This document shows, one piece after another, positions 41,059-48,742 of a stretch of 64,000 nt of DNA. The stretch comes from Chloroflexota bacterium (GTDB lineage: Bacteria > Chloroflexota > Anaerolineae > VGOG01). The DNA is taken from NCBI GenBank assembly GCA_030611885.1, contig JAUWOY010000001.1, positions 142,559-206,558 on the forward strand, in the 5' to 3' direction. The notes under the pieces are model-generated. The model saw nothing but the letters and a program-made list of their open reading frames with translations. It did not search any database and was not told the origin of the DNA. Every line of letters starts with the position of its first letter. The stretch's first letter is position 1. The translations under genes were made by a program, and so were the position numbers.

Positions 41059-42081
41059 ATGGACCTAAAGTCAGCTATTCAGGTCAAAAGGCAAAATCGC
41101 GACTACTTGTTGGGCCGGAGGAACGTGGTTGCCTGCGGGGTCGGCTTCAAGGAGACTGAGCGTGGGATAACCGATGAGCCTTGCGTGGTGGTATCAGTGA
41201 CGAGGAAGATGCCCGAAGCGCAGCTCTCGCCCGCCGACATCGTGCCCAAAAAGCTGGGCGAGGTGAAGACCGATGTTAAAGAGACCGGCGTGATCAGAGC
41301 CCTGCCCTTCGTCCTTGGGCCGAAGGACCAAGGGCAAGGCCACACCGATCGCTGGCGCCCCGCGCCGGGGGGCGTCTCCATCGGGCACGCTGACATCACG
41401 GCGGGCACCCTGGGCTGCCTGGTGACCAGGAATGGCGAGCTTTTCATCCTCAGCAACAACCACGTGCTGGCCAATTCAAACGCGGCCCAGAGGGGCGATC
41501 CCATTATCCAGGCCGGTCGCTACGATGGGGGGACCCTCGAGGATCAAATCGCTACCCTGGAGGACTTCATCCCCCTCAACTTCGGCACCAGTCCGCCCAC
41601 CTGCCCAACGGCCACGGGTGTAGAGGGCCTTCTCAACTGGCTGGCTAAATTGCTGGGTTCGAGCCACAGGGTGATGGCTTTTCAGGAAGTGCCTGGCAGG
41701 AATCTGGTGGATGCTGCCATCGCCCGGCCCCTCTCTGACGATCTGGTAGAGAAAAGGATCCTGGAGATCGGTGTGCCCCAGGGAACAAGGGATGTCACTC
41801 TGGGCACCCGCGTCAAAAAGAGTGGGCGCACCACTGGCTTCACCACTGGTAGGATCATCCAGATTGACGTCACGACCCGGGTGAGCTACGAAGGGGGGAC
41901 CGCCATCTTCGAGGATCAGTTGATGGCTGGGCCTATGAGCCAGGGAGGGGATTCAGGGTCGGCTGTGCTGGACGAGGAGGATTTCGTCATCGGTTTGCTG
42001 TTCGCCGGCTCCGACGCCACCACTATCATAAACCCCATCCAGTTCGTGCTCGATGCCCTGAACGTGGAGATCGCGGTTTAG
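41059..42081 (+). CDS. trypsin-like serine protease with N-terminal adaptor domain
   Basis: 340 aa. Residues 1-82 repeat the protein at 40607. The protease domain follows: His135 in 'FILSNNHVLANS', Asp218 in 'NLVDAAIARP', Ser299 in 'SQGGDSGSAV', the layout of NAL1-like bacterial trypsin-fold proteins. No signal peptide, so probably cytoplasmic. GGAGGCGAAG lies before the ATG. Substrate unknown. Confidence 0.85.
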   Translation: MDLKSAIQVKRQNRDYLLGRRNVVACGVGFKETERGITDEPCVVVSVTRKMPEAQLSPADIVPKKLGEVKTDVKETGVIRALPFVLGPKDQGQGHTDRWRPAPGGVSIGHADITAGTLGCLVTRNGELFILSNNHVLANSNAAQRGDPIIQAGRYDGGTLEDQIATLEDFIPLNFGTSPPTCPTATGVEGLLNWLAKLLGSSHRVMAFQEVPGRNLVDAAIARPLSDDLVEKRILEIGVPQGTRDVTLGTRVKKSGRTTGFTTGRIIQIDVTTRVSYEGGTAIFEDQLMAGPMSQGGDSGSAVLDEEDFVIGLLFAGSDATTIINPIQFVLDALNVEIAV

Positions 42082-42090
42082 GCACTTGCA

Positions 42091-42138
42091 GTAAAACGTA
42101 AAACGTGAAACGTAAGATCATCACGTTTCACGTTTTAC
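42091..42138. repeat. ACGTTTCACGTTTTAC inverted repeat
   Basis: GTAAAACGTGAAACGT and its complement around AAGATCATC form a hairpin behind the protease gene. It may act as terminator. The same 23-base sequence is found inside the GT39 coding region at 26509-26531. Confidence 0.65.
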
Positions 42139-42213
42139 GCAGTGCGCCAATAGTCACCACCACCTTTTGTAGTATACTATCCGCAGACAATGGACGCAAA
42201 GGAGTGAAAGACG

Positions 42214-42570
42214 ATGCATGCAGAACAGGACATTCTGGTAGGCATTGACCAGATGCGACACAAGATCGAACATCTGGAGGTAAAGGTAGACGAGATACAC
42301 GTTATCCTTGAGTACCTGCTGCTCATCATTCCCCCCGTGATCTCTACTATGCCCGATGGAAGTCAGCGGACTTTCTATCCTAACAGACCGGTCTCGCTGC
42401 AGACGCTGGCTACGATGGCTCGGGTGGAAGAGATGTCTCAGGGACGGCGTCACCTGTCATCCGAGGAGCGTACGGAGGTCTTCTTGCAGACCATAGAGCG
42501 GGCACGAGCTGAGGCTATCCGCAAGGGCATCGCCATAGACGACGAGCGGGAGGCTGCCGTTGGAGACTGA
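42214..42570 (+). CDS. putative antitoxin of a PIN pair (118 aa)
   Basis: A leading coiled-coil ('GIDQMRHKIEHLEVKVDEIH'), then a C-terminal helix 'RARAEAIRKGIAIDDEREA' like that of small antitoxins. No DNA-binding fold recognised. The stop overlaps the PIN gene start by 11 bases, the typical layout of toxin-antitoxin operons. GGAGTG precedes the ATG. Confidence 0.65.
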   Translation: MHAEQDILVGIDQMRHKIEHLEVKVDEIHVILEYLLLIIPPVISTMPDGSQRTFYPNRPVSLQTLATMARVEEMSQGRRHLSSEERTEVFLQTIERARAEAIRKGIAIDDEREAAVGD

Positions 42571-43012
42571 ACGACGGCGTCTGCGGGCAGTCTTCGATAC
42601 GAACATCTTTGTGGCCGCCCATCTCAGTAAGAACCCCCATAGCCCCACGATGGAACTACTGAGACGTTGGCGGCAAAGGGAGTTTGAGCTACTTTACTCC
42701 GATGACCTGCTGGTTGAGATTGATGAGAAGTTCTCAGCCAGAGGAATTGGTGATGAGTACAAAGATAGCCTGCTGGTCGAACTGCGTGATCTGGCTACCT
42801 ATGTGGAAGTCAAGCCCTCGGACGTGGAATCTGTCATCATCGCCGATCCTGATGATGATTTCATCCTGGCCTGTGCCGTTGTTGGTCAGGCTGATTACCT
42901 GGTGACCTACGATGCACACTTTGACGTATTAGAAGACGAGTATCGGGGTGTCAAGATTATGGAGGCGCTTCCTTTCTTATGGGCTGTGCGGGGTGACAGG
43001 CCGCCACCATAG
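42560..43012 (+). CDS. PIN-domain toxin (putative RNase)
   Basis: 150 aa. PIN acidic residues: Asp in 'RAVFDTNIFVAAHLSK', Glu in 'LLVEIDEKFS', Asp pairs in 'DPDDDFILACAVVGQADYLV'. Belongs to the putative PIN toxin family that cuts RNA with Mg2+. TTG start with GGAGG overlapping the end of the upstream gene. Partner at 42214. Confidence 0.85.
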   Translation: METERRRLRAVFDTNIFVAAHLSKNPHSPTMELLRRWRQREFELLYSDDLLVEIDEKFSARGIGDEYKDSLLVELRDLATYVEVKPSDVESVIIADPDDDFILACAVVGQADYLVTYDAHFDVLEDEYRGVKIMEALPFLWAVRGDRPPP

Positions 43013-43054
43013 GAAAGCGCAGAAGATATTGACACGCATGAGGTAAACGAGGTC

Positions 43055-44422
43055 ATGGAAATAGACCCAGAAACCGTCGTCACCAGAGATGCTGATGTGG
43101 CCTACATCATGGAATGTATCGAGGATGGGGAGTGTTGCTCCATAGTAGGACTGAGCAACACGGGCAAGTCCACTTTGCTGCGCTCTATCCCCTGGCCTGC
43201 GGTGAAGGGGAAGTACCTGGGGGATCTAGCCGATGACTACATTTTCGTTTATATTGACTTCAACCTGATGCTGGGGCTCACGGAGCAGGGATTCTATGAG
43301 CTCATCCTGCGCAGCACTCTGGCCGAGCTCAAGAAGCTGGAAATAGAGCAGGGGCTGCTGGATCGCGTCGCTGCTTCCTACCGCCACCTGGTGGAACCTG
43401 CCAATCCGTTTCTGGTGCCGCTCAGTTTCAACGAGGGTCTCACGGCCATCAGCGAGGGTCTCAAACAGCGTGTCGTTTTTCTCTTCGATGAATTTGACGA
43501 GCCCTTCGCTGGCCTGGACGAGCGCATCTTCTTGAACCTCCGCGCTCTCAAGGACAAATACGGTCCCCGCCTCTCGTACGTGGTGGCCACTGACCAGCCG
43601 CTCAGAGAGCCACAACGCGGGGCCAAGGTGGCCGAGTTCCGCGAGCTCTTTGCCCTTAACACGCTCTTTCTATCCACGCTGGGGAGGGATGATGCCGAGC
43701 AGGCTGTCGCCCAGTTTGCCAGGGAAGAGGAGGTGGAGCTCAGCGCGGACGACGTCGTCTTCGTCATCGATCAGGCTGGCGGCCATCCTGGGCTGCTGGA
43801 GGCCGCGTGCCGCGTCCTGGCCGAGGTCAGCAGCGATTACCCCGATTCCTATCGAGACCAGAGCTACAAGCTGGTGCGGGAGCGGCTCGATAGCGACGTC
43901 AGTATCAGGGCCGAGTGTGCCAAGCTGTGGAACGGCCTTACCGCTGAAGAGCAGGAGGCGTTGACGGCCTTCGTCTCCAGGTCAGGAGAGCCTTTGGATC
44001 CGGAGTTGGAGCGTTCCCTGCGTCAGAAAGCCATAATCGAGGAGAAAGAGGGCCCGCTATCTGTTTTCAGTCAATTGTTCGAGGGCTTCGCCCGCAGGCA
44101 GAGGCTGGTGAGGAGGCATGAGCCTCAGGGGGTGCGGGTGGATGTGGATTCCGGCCATGTCTGGGTAGATGGGGAATTGGCGTCTGACTTGACCGATCTG
44201 GAGTACAGATTGCTGCTTTTGCTCTACGGCCACCTGGACAAGATATGCGACAAGTATCAGATCGTGGAGTCCGTCTGGGGCCAGGATTACATTGACGAGG
44301 TTGACGACGCCCGCATCGGGAAGCTGGTCAACCGCCTGCGCCAGAAGATCGAGCCTGACCCGTCGGAGCCGAGGTATCTGACAACCGTCCGCGGCCGGGG
44401 GTATAGATTGGTTAGTCCATGA
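43055..44422 (+). CDS. P-loop ATPase with C-terminal winged helix (STAND-like regulator)
   Basis: 455 aa. Walker A 'VGLSNTGKSTLLRS' at residues 32-45 and Walker B 'RVVFLFDEFDEPF' near 145 in an AAA/STAND-type NTPase. The C-terminal 95 residues are an OmpR/PhoB-type winged helix ('SDLTDLEYRLLLLLYGHLDK', 'TTVRGRGYRLVS'). This pairing of signal-sensing ATPase and DNA-binding output suggests a transcription factor gated by ATP or a ligand. No receiver domain. It follows the PIN gene by 42 bases, perhaps fortuitously. Confidence 0.85.
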   Translation: MEIDPETVVTRDADVAYIMECIEDGECCSIVGLSNTGKSTLLRSIPWPAVKGKYLGDLADDYIFVYIDFNLMLGLTEQGFYELILRSTLAELKKLEIEQGLLDRVAASYRHLVEPANPFLVPLSFNEGLTAISEGLKQRVVFLFDEFDEPFAGLDERIFLNLRALKDKYGPRLSYVVATDQPLREPQRGAKVAEFRELFALNTLFLSTLGRDDAEQAVAQFAREEEVELSADDVVFVIDQAGGHPGLLEAACRVLAEVSSDYPDSYRDQSYKLVRERLDSDVSIRAECAKLWNGLTAEEQEALTAFVSRSGEPLDPELERSLRQKAIIEEKEGPLSVFSQLFEGFARRQRLVRRHEPQGVRVDVDSGHVWVDGELASDLTDLEYRLLLLLYGHLDKICDKYQIVESVWGQDYIDEVDDARIGKLVNRLRQKIEPDPSEPRYLTTVRGRGYRLVSP

Positions 44423-44428
44423 AGCCCA

Positions 44429-44527
44429 AGAAACCAGGTTTTTTTGCGTTGGGAAAGTGACTACTGCTAGCAGCACCACAAGGTCAGCCAGCTCTTCGAC
44501 CCAACAGCGAGGAAAAACCTGGTTTCT
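44429..44527. repeat. 99-bp element with terminal inverted repeats, copy 2
   Basis: AGAAACCAGGTTTTTTT (44429-44445) and AAAAACCTGGTTTCT (44513-44527). Same length and ends as 21085-21183. The inner part has a second pairing GTTGGG/CCCAAC. Confidence 0.75.
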
Positions 44528-44573
44528 GAATTGGTGAGTCCGTGAGATGTCTGCTTTCTGTCGGCTGCATGTC

Positions 44574-44602
44574 GTGCAAACCTGAGGGTTTTGTGATATA
44601 AT
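44574..44602 (+). promoter_or_regulatory. promoter for the pspA-like gene
   Basis: TATAAT (44597-44602) with TGA before it; GTGCAA 17 bases upstream is a weak -35. Confidence 0.5.
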
Positions 44603-44674
44603 ATGGCCAACTTGATCGAGCGCAGCCCTGGAGGCTGTCTTTGATCACCAAAAAAGAAAAGGAGGGTTTAGAAA

Positions 44675-45352
44675 ATGGCATCGCTGTTGGAAAAAGTTAG
44701 AACGCTGATCTCGGCTAATCTACACGCCGTCGTGGACGCGGCTCTCAAGTCCAACTCCATAGCTGTGGTTGACCAATACATCCGCCAGATAGAGGACAGC
44801 CTGGAGGACCTGGAGGACGCGACGGCTACGGTCGGGGGGCAGGTCAAGACGCTGCGCCGCAAGTTGGATGAGTATCGCACCAAGGCGGATGAGCTGGATC
44901 GCAACATTGACCTATTCCTGAAGGACGGGAAGGAAGAAGTGGCTGCGGCGGCTCAGAGCAAGCTCAACTCCGCGCAGCGGCTGGCGGAGAACTACAAGGA
45001 GCAGCTCGCCCGTCAGGAGAAGGAGTTCGCGGCGCTGCAGGACGCCCGCTTGAAGCTGGAGGCGAAGCTGACCAGCATCCGCCAGGAGCGCGAGGAACTG
45101 CAAGCGCTGCTAGACCTGGCCCGCTCGAAGGAGATCACGGCCGAGGCTATCGGCTCGCTCGATGACCTGGCGGGGTCGGGTGACACGGACGTGGCCCGTA
45201 TCGCCGAGTCAATCCGGGCCCGGCTGGACAAGGCTACTGCCAGGACCGAGATGCTGGCTACCAGCCTGGACGCTCAGATGGATGAGATCCTGGAGCGGCA
45301 CGCCATTGATCAGCAGCTCGCCGAGCGCAAGCAGCGTTTGGGGATTGAGTAA
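44675..45352 (+). CDS. pspA: PspA/IM30 family protein
   Basis: 225 aa, nearly all coiled coil ('LLEKVRTLISANLHAVVDAA', 'IRQIEDSLEDLEDATATVGG'). The family coats stressed membranes, as ESCRT-III-like rods, to stop proton leakage. AGGAGG precedes the ATG. It leads a plus-strand run with a small membrane protein, solute-binding proteins, a coiled-coil protein and a lipoprotein, interrupted by cassette DNA. Confidence 0.9.
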   Translation: MASLLEKVRTLISANLHAVVDAALKSNSIAVVDQYIRQIEDSLEDLEDATATVGGQVKTLRRKLDEYRTKADELDRNIDLFLKDGKEEVAAAAQSKLNSAQRLAENYKEQLARQEKEFAALQDARLKLEAKLTSIRQEREELQALLDLARSKEITAEAIGSLDDLAGSGDTDVARIAESIRARLDKATARTEMLATSLDAQMDEILERHAIDQQLAERKQRLGIE

Positions 45353-45360
45353 CAAAGGAG

Positions 45361-45460
45361 CAAGGGAGCAGGGAGCAAAGGAGATGCGTTTCGCGTTTCG
45401 CGTTGCGAGTTTCGGGTTTTGGAACTCAAAACTCTGTTCCCCTGCTCCTCTGCTCCCTTG
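45361..45460. repeat. 100-bp palindromic repeat with GAGCAAGG ends
   Basis: CAAGGGAGCAGGGAGC at the left and GCTCCTCTGCTCCCTTG at the right are complementary. The middle carries TTTCGCGTTTCGCGTTGCGAG repeats. Intergenic, non-coding. Confidence 0.6.
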
Positions 45461-45489
45461 CAAAGTGATTCTGGAGGTGTGACAACATC

Positions 45490-45708
45490 ATGTATAATGG
45501 CAACGCATTCGACCTTTTTGGCTCGTGTCTCGTCGGCCTCTGTTTTCTCGCTATCTTCATCCTGACCCTGGCGGCCATGTTCTGGGTTTATCGAGATGCG
45601 GAGGCGAGGGGCAAGACAGGCTGCCTCTGGGTGCTGCTTATCTCTGCTACAGGGCCGCTGGGCATCATAGCCTATTTCGTCCTGCGCGACCGAGAGGTGA
45701 GGCTCTAA
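45490..45708 (+). CDS. small membrane protein (PLDc_N-like)
   Basis: 72 aa, two helices (about 12-34 and 44-63) separated by 'VYRDAEARGKTGCLW'. The layout matches phospholipase-D N-terminal-type small proteins that often accompany PspA. GGAGGTG lies nine bases before the ATG. Confidence 0.75.
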   Translation: MYNGNAFDLFGSCLVGLCFLAIFILTLAAMFWVYRDAEARGKTGCLWVLLISATGPLGIIAYFVLRDREVRL

Positions 45709-45722
45709 CGTAGATCCAACTT

Positions 45723-45815
45723 CGCTCAGCCTGGATCGCCAGATCCAGGCTAGAAACAGGATTTCGCATTTGCGCAAACTTTTTATGGGTATACGAACTT
45801 CAACTTGGTATACTA
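45723..45815. repeat. mosaic of the 81-bp element and a ~60-bp repeat
   Basis: CCTGGATCGCCAGATCCAGG is the first hairpin of the 81-bp element. It runs on into GATTTCGCATTTGCGCAAAC and TATACGAACTTCAACTT, which recur at 46816-46875 ahead of the cassette starting at 46876. Non-coding. Confidence 0.65.
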
Positions 45816-45893
45816 AAGGAGTCGTCTAGAAGTAACTTCGTATTTTGCGCTCCTTTTTCCCTGGGAGAAGTGCGAGCTTGTTTTTGAATAAGT

Positions 45894-45917
45894 CCTAAAC
45901 GTCAAACGACATTCGCC
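45894..45917 (+). other. cassette boundary upstream of the 205-aa gene (R'-like)
   Basis: CCTAAACGTCAAACG resembles CCTAAACGTTAGGCG at the next boundary (46649). GTCAAACGACATTCGCC (45901-45917) is complementary at 13 of 17 bases to 46570-46586 in the attC-like site behind the gene, as expected for the 5' end of an inserted cassette. Confidence 0.55.
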
Positions 45918-45943
45918 TACCACCCTTTTTAGGAGGTGCAATA

Positions 45944-46561
45944 ATGGCAAGACAGGAAAGAGCAGTTTCCGTTCCTTATGGTACACAACAGAACATTCGC
46001 TTTCCCCAGCTATGCGTCCATTGTCTAGCGCCACCCAGCGCTGTAAGGGATCTAACGATTTCGGATCAAATGCAGGAACAGGTTGGCAATAGGTTTAGGA
46101 CTCATCATTACCAGGTAACGATCAAGGACATACCCTATTGCGCGAAACATGCCCAACAGTCAGTCCATATCCAGAAAATCATGGACAGGGCCATGGGGAG
46201 CGCTCTGGTGGTGGCTTTGGTTGTGCCATGTCTCGCAGCAGTTGTGTCCATCGTCGATCGAACGTCATGGGGTACGTCATGGGAACCGCTCGCGGTTTTC
46301 GTGGGCCTTTTCCTCGCAGTATACACAGTGCTGTGGATAGCCATAAAGCTAATCTCAGGCATAATACTGCGTCTGCGATTCGGCGATATGCTTGGGCTAT
46401 CTGGTGCGCTAGGAATCAATGGAACATTGCTGTTCCCTATTGAAAAAGGAAAGTTCACGAGCGTAAAGCCTTCGTTAATAAGGCTAAAGTTCAAGCACCC
46501 GGAGTACGCACGCATGTTTGCTGAAGCCAACGGTCTCGTTGAACCCTCTTTACGTTCCTAA
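45944..46561 (+). CDS. cassette-borne membrane protein with zinc-type motif (205 aa)
   Basis: Two likely transmembrane helices (about 85-107 and 115-140) in a short protein that opens with 'LCVHCLAPPSA' and 'IPYCAKHAQQSVH', a CxxC/CxxH pair that could bind zinc. Family not recognised. Base composition looks lower in GC than the flanking chromosomal genes. It begins 43 bases behind the cassette boundary, in the usual cassette orientation. AGGAGG precedes ATG. Confidence 0.7.
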   Translation: MARQERAVSVPYGTQQNIRFPQLCVHCLAPPSAVRDLTISDQMQEQVGNRFRTHHYQVTIKDIPYCAKHAQQSVHIQKIMDRAMGSALVVALVVPCLAAVVSIVDRTSWGTSWEPLAVFVGLFLAVYTVLWIAIKLISGIILRLRFGDMLGLSGALGINGTLLFPIEKGKFTSVKPSLIRLKFKHPEYARMFAEANGLVEPSLRS

Positions 46562-46569
46562 GTGCGACC

Positions 46570-46662
46570 GGCGAACATCGTTGAACCGAGGCGTTTGCGG
46601 CTCCGCCCAAACTGCCCGCCGCCTGCGGCGGCTCGCAACTTCGCAAACCCTAAACGTTAGGC
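46570..46662 (+). other. attC-like recombination site A
   Basis: R''-like GTTGAAC (46580-46586), inner arms GTTTGCG (46593-46599) and CGCAAAC (46642-46648), R' GTTAGGC (46656-46662) matching GTTRRRY. The GC-rich hairpin between forms the body. GGCGAACATCGTTGAAC (46570-46586) is complementary to the 5' end of its own cassette. Confidence 0.6.
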
Positions 46663-46768
46663 GCAATGCCTTTGATTACAAGGTGAGCAGATGAAGGTGA
46701 GGATGAGCAACATCGTTATCCATACCGAAGGCCCGACAAAGTTCTACGGTCCTAGAGGTACTTTTTGC
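46656..46768 (+). repeat. 113-bp cassette-start repeat, copy 1
   Basis: Begins at the R' GTTAGGCGCAATGCC and matches 48596-48708 over 113 bases with no gap and few changes. It carries the start of a short frame 'MKVRMSNIVIHTEGPTKF' (46691 on). No complete attC follows, so it looks like a truncated cassette. Confidence 0.7.
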
Positions 46769-46875
46769 CCAAAGCGGGGTTTCGCAATCCCCTTGGAATG
46801 GGTAGATGATACAGTCGATTTCGCATTTGCGCAAACTTATCCGGGTTATACGAACTTCAACTTCGTATACTGAAC
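46767..46875. repeat. 81-bp-element fragment plus ~60-bp repeat
   Basis: CCAAAGCGGGG..AATCCCC is the second hairpin of the 81-bp element. It is followed by GATTTCGCATTTGCGCAAAC and TATACGAACTTCAACTT as at 45757-45815. It ends just before the cassette boundary GTTGTGC at 46876. Confidence 0.65.
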
Positions 46876-46952
46876 GTTGTGCAAAATTGCCAATCTACAG
46901 AAGGTAGGGTCGTTGCAATGGAGCACATATTTCAACGAGAGGAGGAGGAACC

Positions 46953-47600
46953 ATGGGAATACTCGACCGTCTGAGAGGAACGAAAAAAGAGCTACCACCT
47001 TTGCCACGTCGAGGATCATCAATCAAGGAGATAGTGGCTGCTCAACTCCACGACCTTGGGCTCGATGAACTTGACCCAAGCCAACTCCGCACCTTCTTTA
47101 GCCTTCAAGACATCGCACGTGGCTTGTCTCAAGGCAATAGCTTCGTGTTTGCCCCTTCCAATACAGAGTGCTTCATCGTCAGCAGGCAATCTATGGCACC
47201 AAACGAGGCGAGGGATTCGCAGCAAGCTATCTGCCAAGGAAAGGTTACATTGAAGTGCGAATTCCACAAGCTTCCTACCTACCCTCTAGTACGTTTCCTG
47301 ATCACCATCTATGATCGACCGACTGATCCATACAAAATCGAGGGCCTGTTTGACATCACGCATCCCGATTTTCAGGACTTTGTCGAGACATTGCCTCAGG
47401 CGAAGAAACTGACCCTTAACGTTTACGGGGGGGAGGCAGAACACTATTTCAGCGAGGAACTGCCTCTCTCCAGGGAGTTTGCACATGCTGTCGTGAGCAA
47501 CTTCAATAGGGCAGTAGCTGCGTTTTACAGTGTCCCGGAAGGCCGGCGTAGTTTTGACGCAGCATGCAGTAAGTTTCAGAGAGAACACCCTCTCTTCTAG
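46953..47600 (+). CDS. cassette-borne hypothetical protein (215 aa)
   Basis: Soluble, mixed alpha-beta. No recognised family: 'QLHDLGLDELDPSQLRTFFS', 'YPLVRFLITIYDRPTDPYKI', 'LPLSREFAHAVVSNFNRAVA'. It sits 77 bases into the unit bounded by GTTGTGC (46876) and GTTATCT (47809). GAGGAGGAGG precedes the ATG. Codon use appears more AT-rich than the chromosomal genes. Confidence 0.7.
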   Translation: MGILDRLRGTKKELPPLPRRGSSIKEIVAAQLHDLGLDELDPSQLRTFFSLQDIARGLSQGNSFVFAPSNTECFIVSRQSMAPNEARDSQQAICQGKVTLKCEFHKLPTYPLVRFLITIYDRPTDPYKIEGLFDITHPDFQDFVETLPQAKKLTLNVYGGEAEHYFSEELPLSREFAHAVVSNFNRAVAAFYSVPEGRRSFDAACSKFQREHPLF

Positions 47601-47617
47601 TTCGACCAAGAAGAATT

Positions 47618-47815
47618 GGCAACTTCGCACAACAACAGGCTAAGCGGCGGAGGGCCAAAGGCCCTCCGCCCAAATCCCGCCCTTGGTCACGGAAAGTTCG
47701 TCCACTATCAGGGCTGCTTGGCGGTGAAAGGGGTTATTTCTTGAAGGATGACGGGGCTTCGCTTAGCTCGCCGCCTGCGGCGGCTCACAGCTTTGCAAAC
47801 GCCTGGACGTTATCT
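47618..47815 (+). other. attC-like recombination site C
   Basis: R'' GCACAAC (47627-47633), CAGGC/GCCTG and GCTAAGCG/CGCTTAGC arms, an inner perfect stem GGCGGAGGGCC..GGCCCTCCGCC, and R' GTTATCT (47809-47815). GGCAACTTCGCACAAC (47618-47633) is complementary at 14 of 16 bases to the 5' end of its own cassette (46876-46891). Confidence 0.7.
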
Positions 47816-47878
47816 GAAATTCACCTTCTGCTTCCAAGCGATGCACCGACCTAAAGAAATCAACAAAGGAGGATAGAA

Positions 47879-48448
47879 ATGCCAAAGTCCCTTGATGAGC
47901 TAGTTAATGATCTAACAGGGTTCCGAGGTTCCAAAGCTATAAGTGAAGCGATTGAGGCGCTAACGAGCATGGGCGAAGAAGTAGTGAGCCCTCTCATTAG
48001 TACATTCCAGCGGTGGACAGCAGCTATACCGCTAAGCGATGTCCCGCGTCATGATGTTGAGGCTCTAAAGACCGTGGGTTTTAGAGATGTAGTAGATCTA
48101 TCAACAATGTTTATGTCGGAGAAAGAATTCGGTGAACGATTCAACAAGTGGGTTATCCTAACACGCGGCGTGAAACAGGTGCTCATTACGATCGGTGAGC
48201 CAGTACTAGAGCCTCTCATTAATGCCCTGAAGCATCCCCAGAGCAATCAATACATGCGTAGTTCAGCAGTCCAGATTCTAGGTGAACTTGGCGATCCTAG
48301 AGCAATTGAGGCCCTAATTCAAGTCCAAAAACACGATAGAGACGAATTCGTTAGGAAGAAAGCATTCGAGGCTCTCGCCAAACTTGACAAGAAGCCTAGA
48401 ACCGTGCTAGAGAAATTGTCAGGACGCAGAAGGTGGGTTAAGGAGTAG
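47879..48448 (+). CDS. cassette-borne HEAT-repeat protein (189 aa)
   Basis: Helical repeats: 'SEAIEALTSMGEEVVSPLIS', 'GEPVLEPLINALKHPQSNQY', 'VQILGELGDPRAIEALIQVQ', 'EFVRKKAFEALAKLDKK'. HEAT/PBS-lyase-type repeats serve protein binding or act with phycobilin lyases; partner unknown. It begins 70 bases into its cassette. AAAGGAGG precedes the ATG. Confidence 0.8.
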   Translation: MPKSLDELVNDLTGFRGSKAISEAIEALTSMGEEVVSPLISTFQRWTAAIPLSDVPRHDVEALKTVGFRDVVDLSTMFMSEKEFGERFNKWVILTRGVKQVLITIGEPVLEPLINALKHPQSNQYMRSSAVQILGELGDPRAIEALIQVQKHDRDEFVRKKAFEALAKLDKKPRTVLEKLSGRRRWVKE

Positions 48449-48490
48449 TTTAAAGATGGTAGAGGCGACGGGCATCAGAGCCAGGCGAAC

Positions 48491-48602
48491 TTCAGATAAC
48501 GTGCCGTTGGCGGCCACACCCAAACCGGCCGTTTTCTTGTTGGCAAAGGCCGCTTGCCAGTGCAGAGCGCGGCAGGCTTCGCCAACGGCGGGAATGTTAG
48601 GC
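48491..48602 (+). other. attC-like recombination site D
   Basis: R'' AGATAAC (48494-48500), L'' GCCGTTGGCG (48503-48512) perfectly paired with L' CGCCAACGGC (48580-48589), R' GTTAGGC (48596-48602). TTCAGATAAC (48491-48500) is a perfect 10-base complement of its cassette's 5' end GTTATCTGAA (47809-47818), a hallmark of gene cassettes. Confidence 0.75.
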
Positions 48603-48708
48603 GCAATGCCTGTGATCAGTAGGTGAGTAGATGAAGGTGAGGATGAGCAACATCGGTATCCATACCGAAGGCCTGACGAAGTTCTGTGGCCCTAGAGGCC
48701 CTTTTTGC
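48596..48708 (+). repeat. 113-bp cassette-start repeat, copy 2
   Basis: Same 113-base sequence as 46656-46768, starting at R' GTTAGGCGCAATGCC. It leads into the solute-binding gene at 48743. GCCTGTGATCAG (48608-48619) is complementary to 51675-51686. The closing GGCCCTAGAGGCCCTTTTT resembles a small terminator. Confidence 0.7.
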
Positions 48709-48742
48709 TGATTCGCCGATTTGCTGATTCGATGGAGGATAG

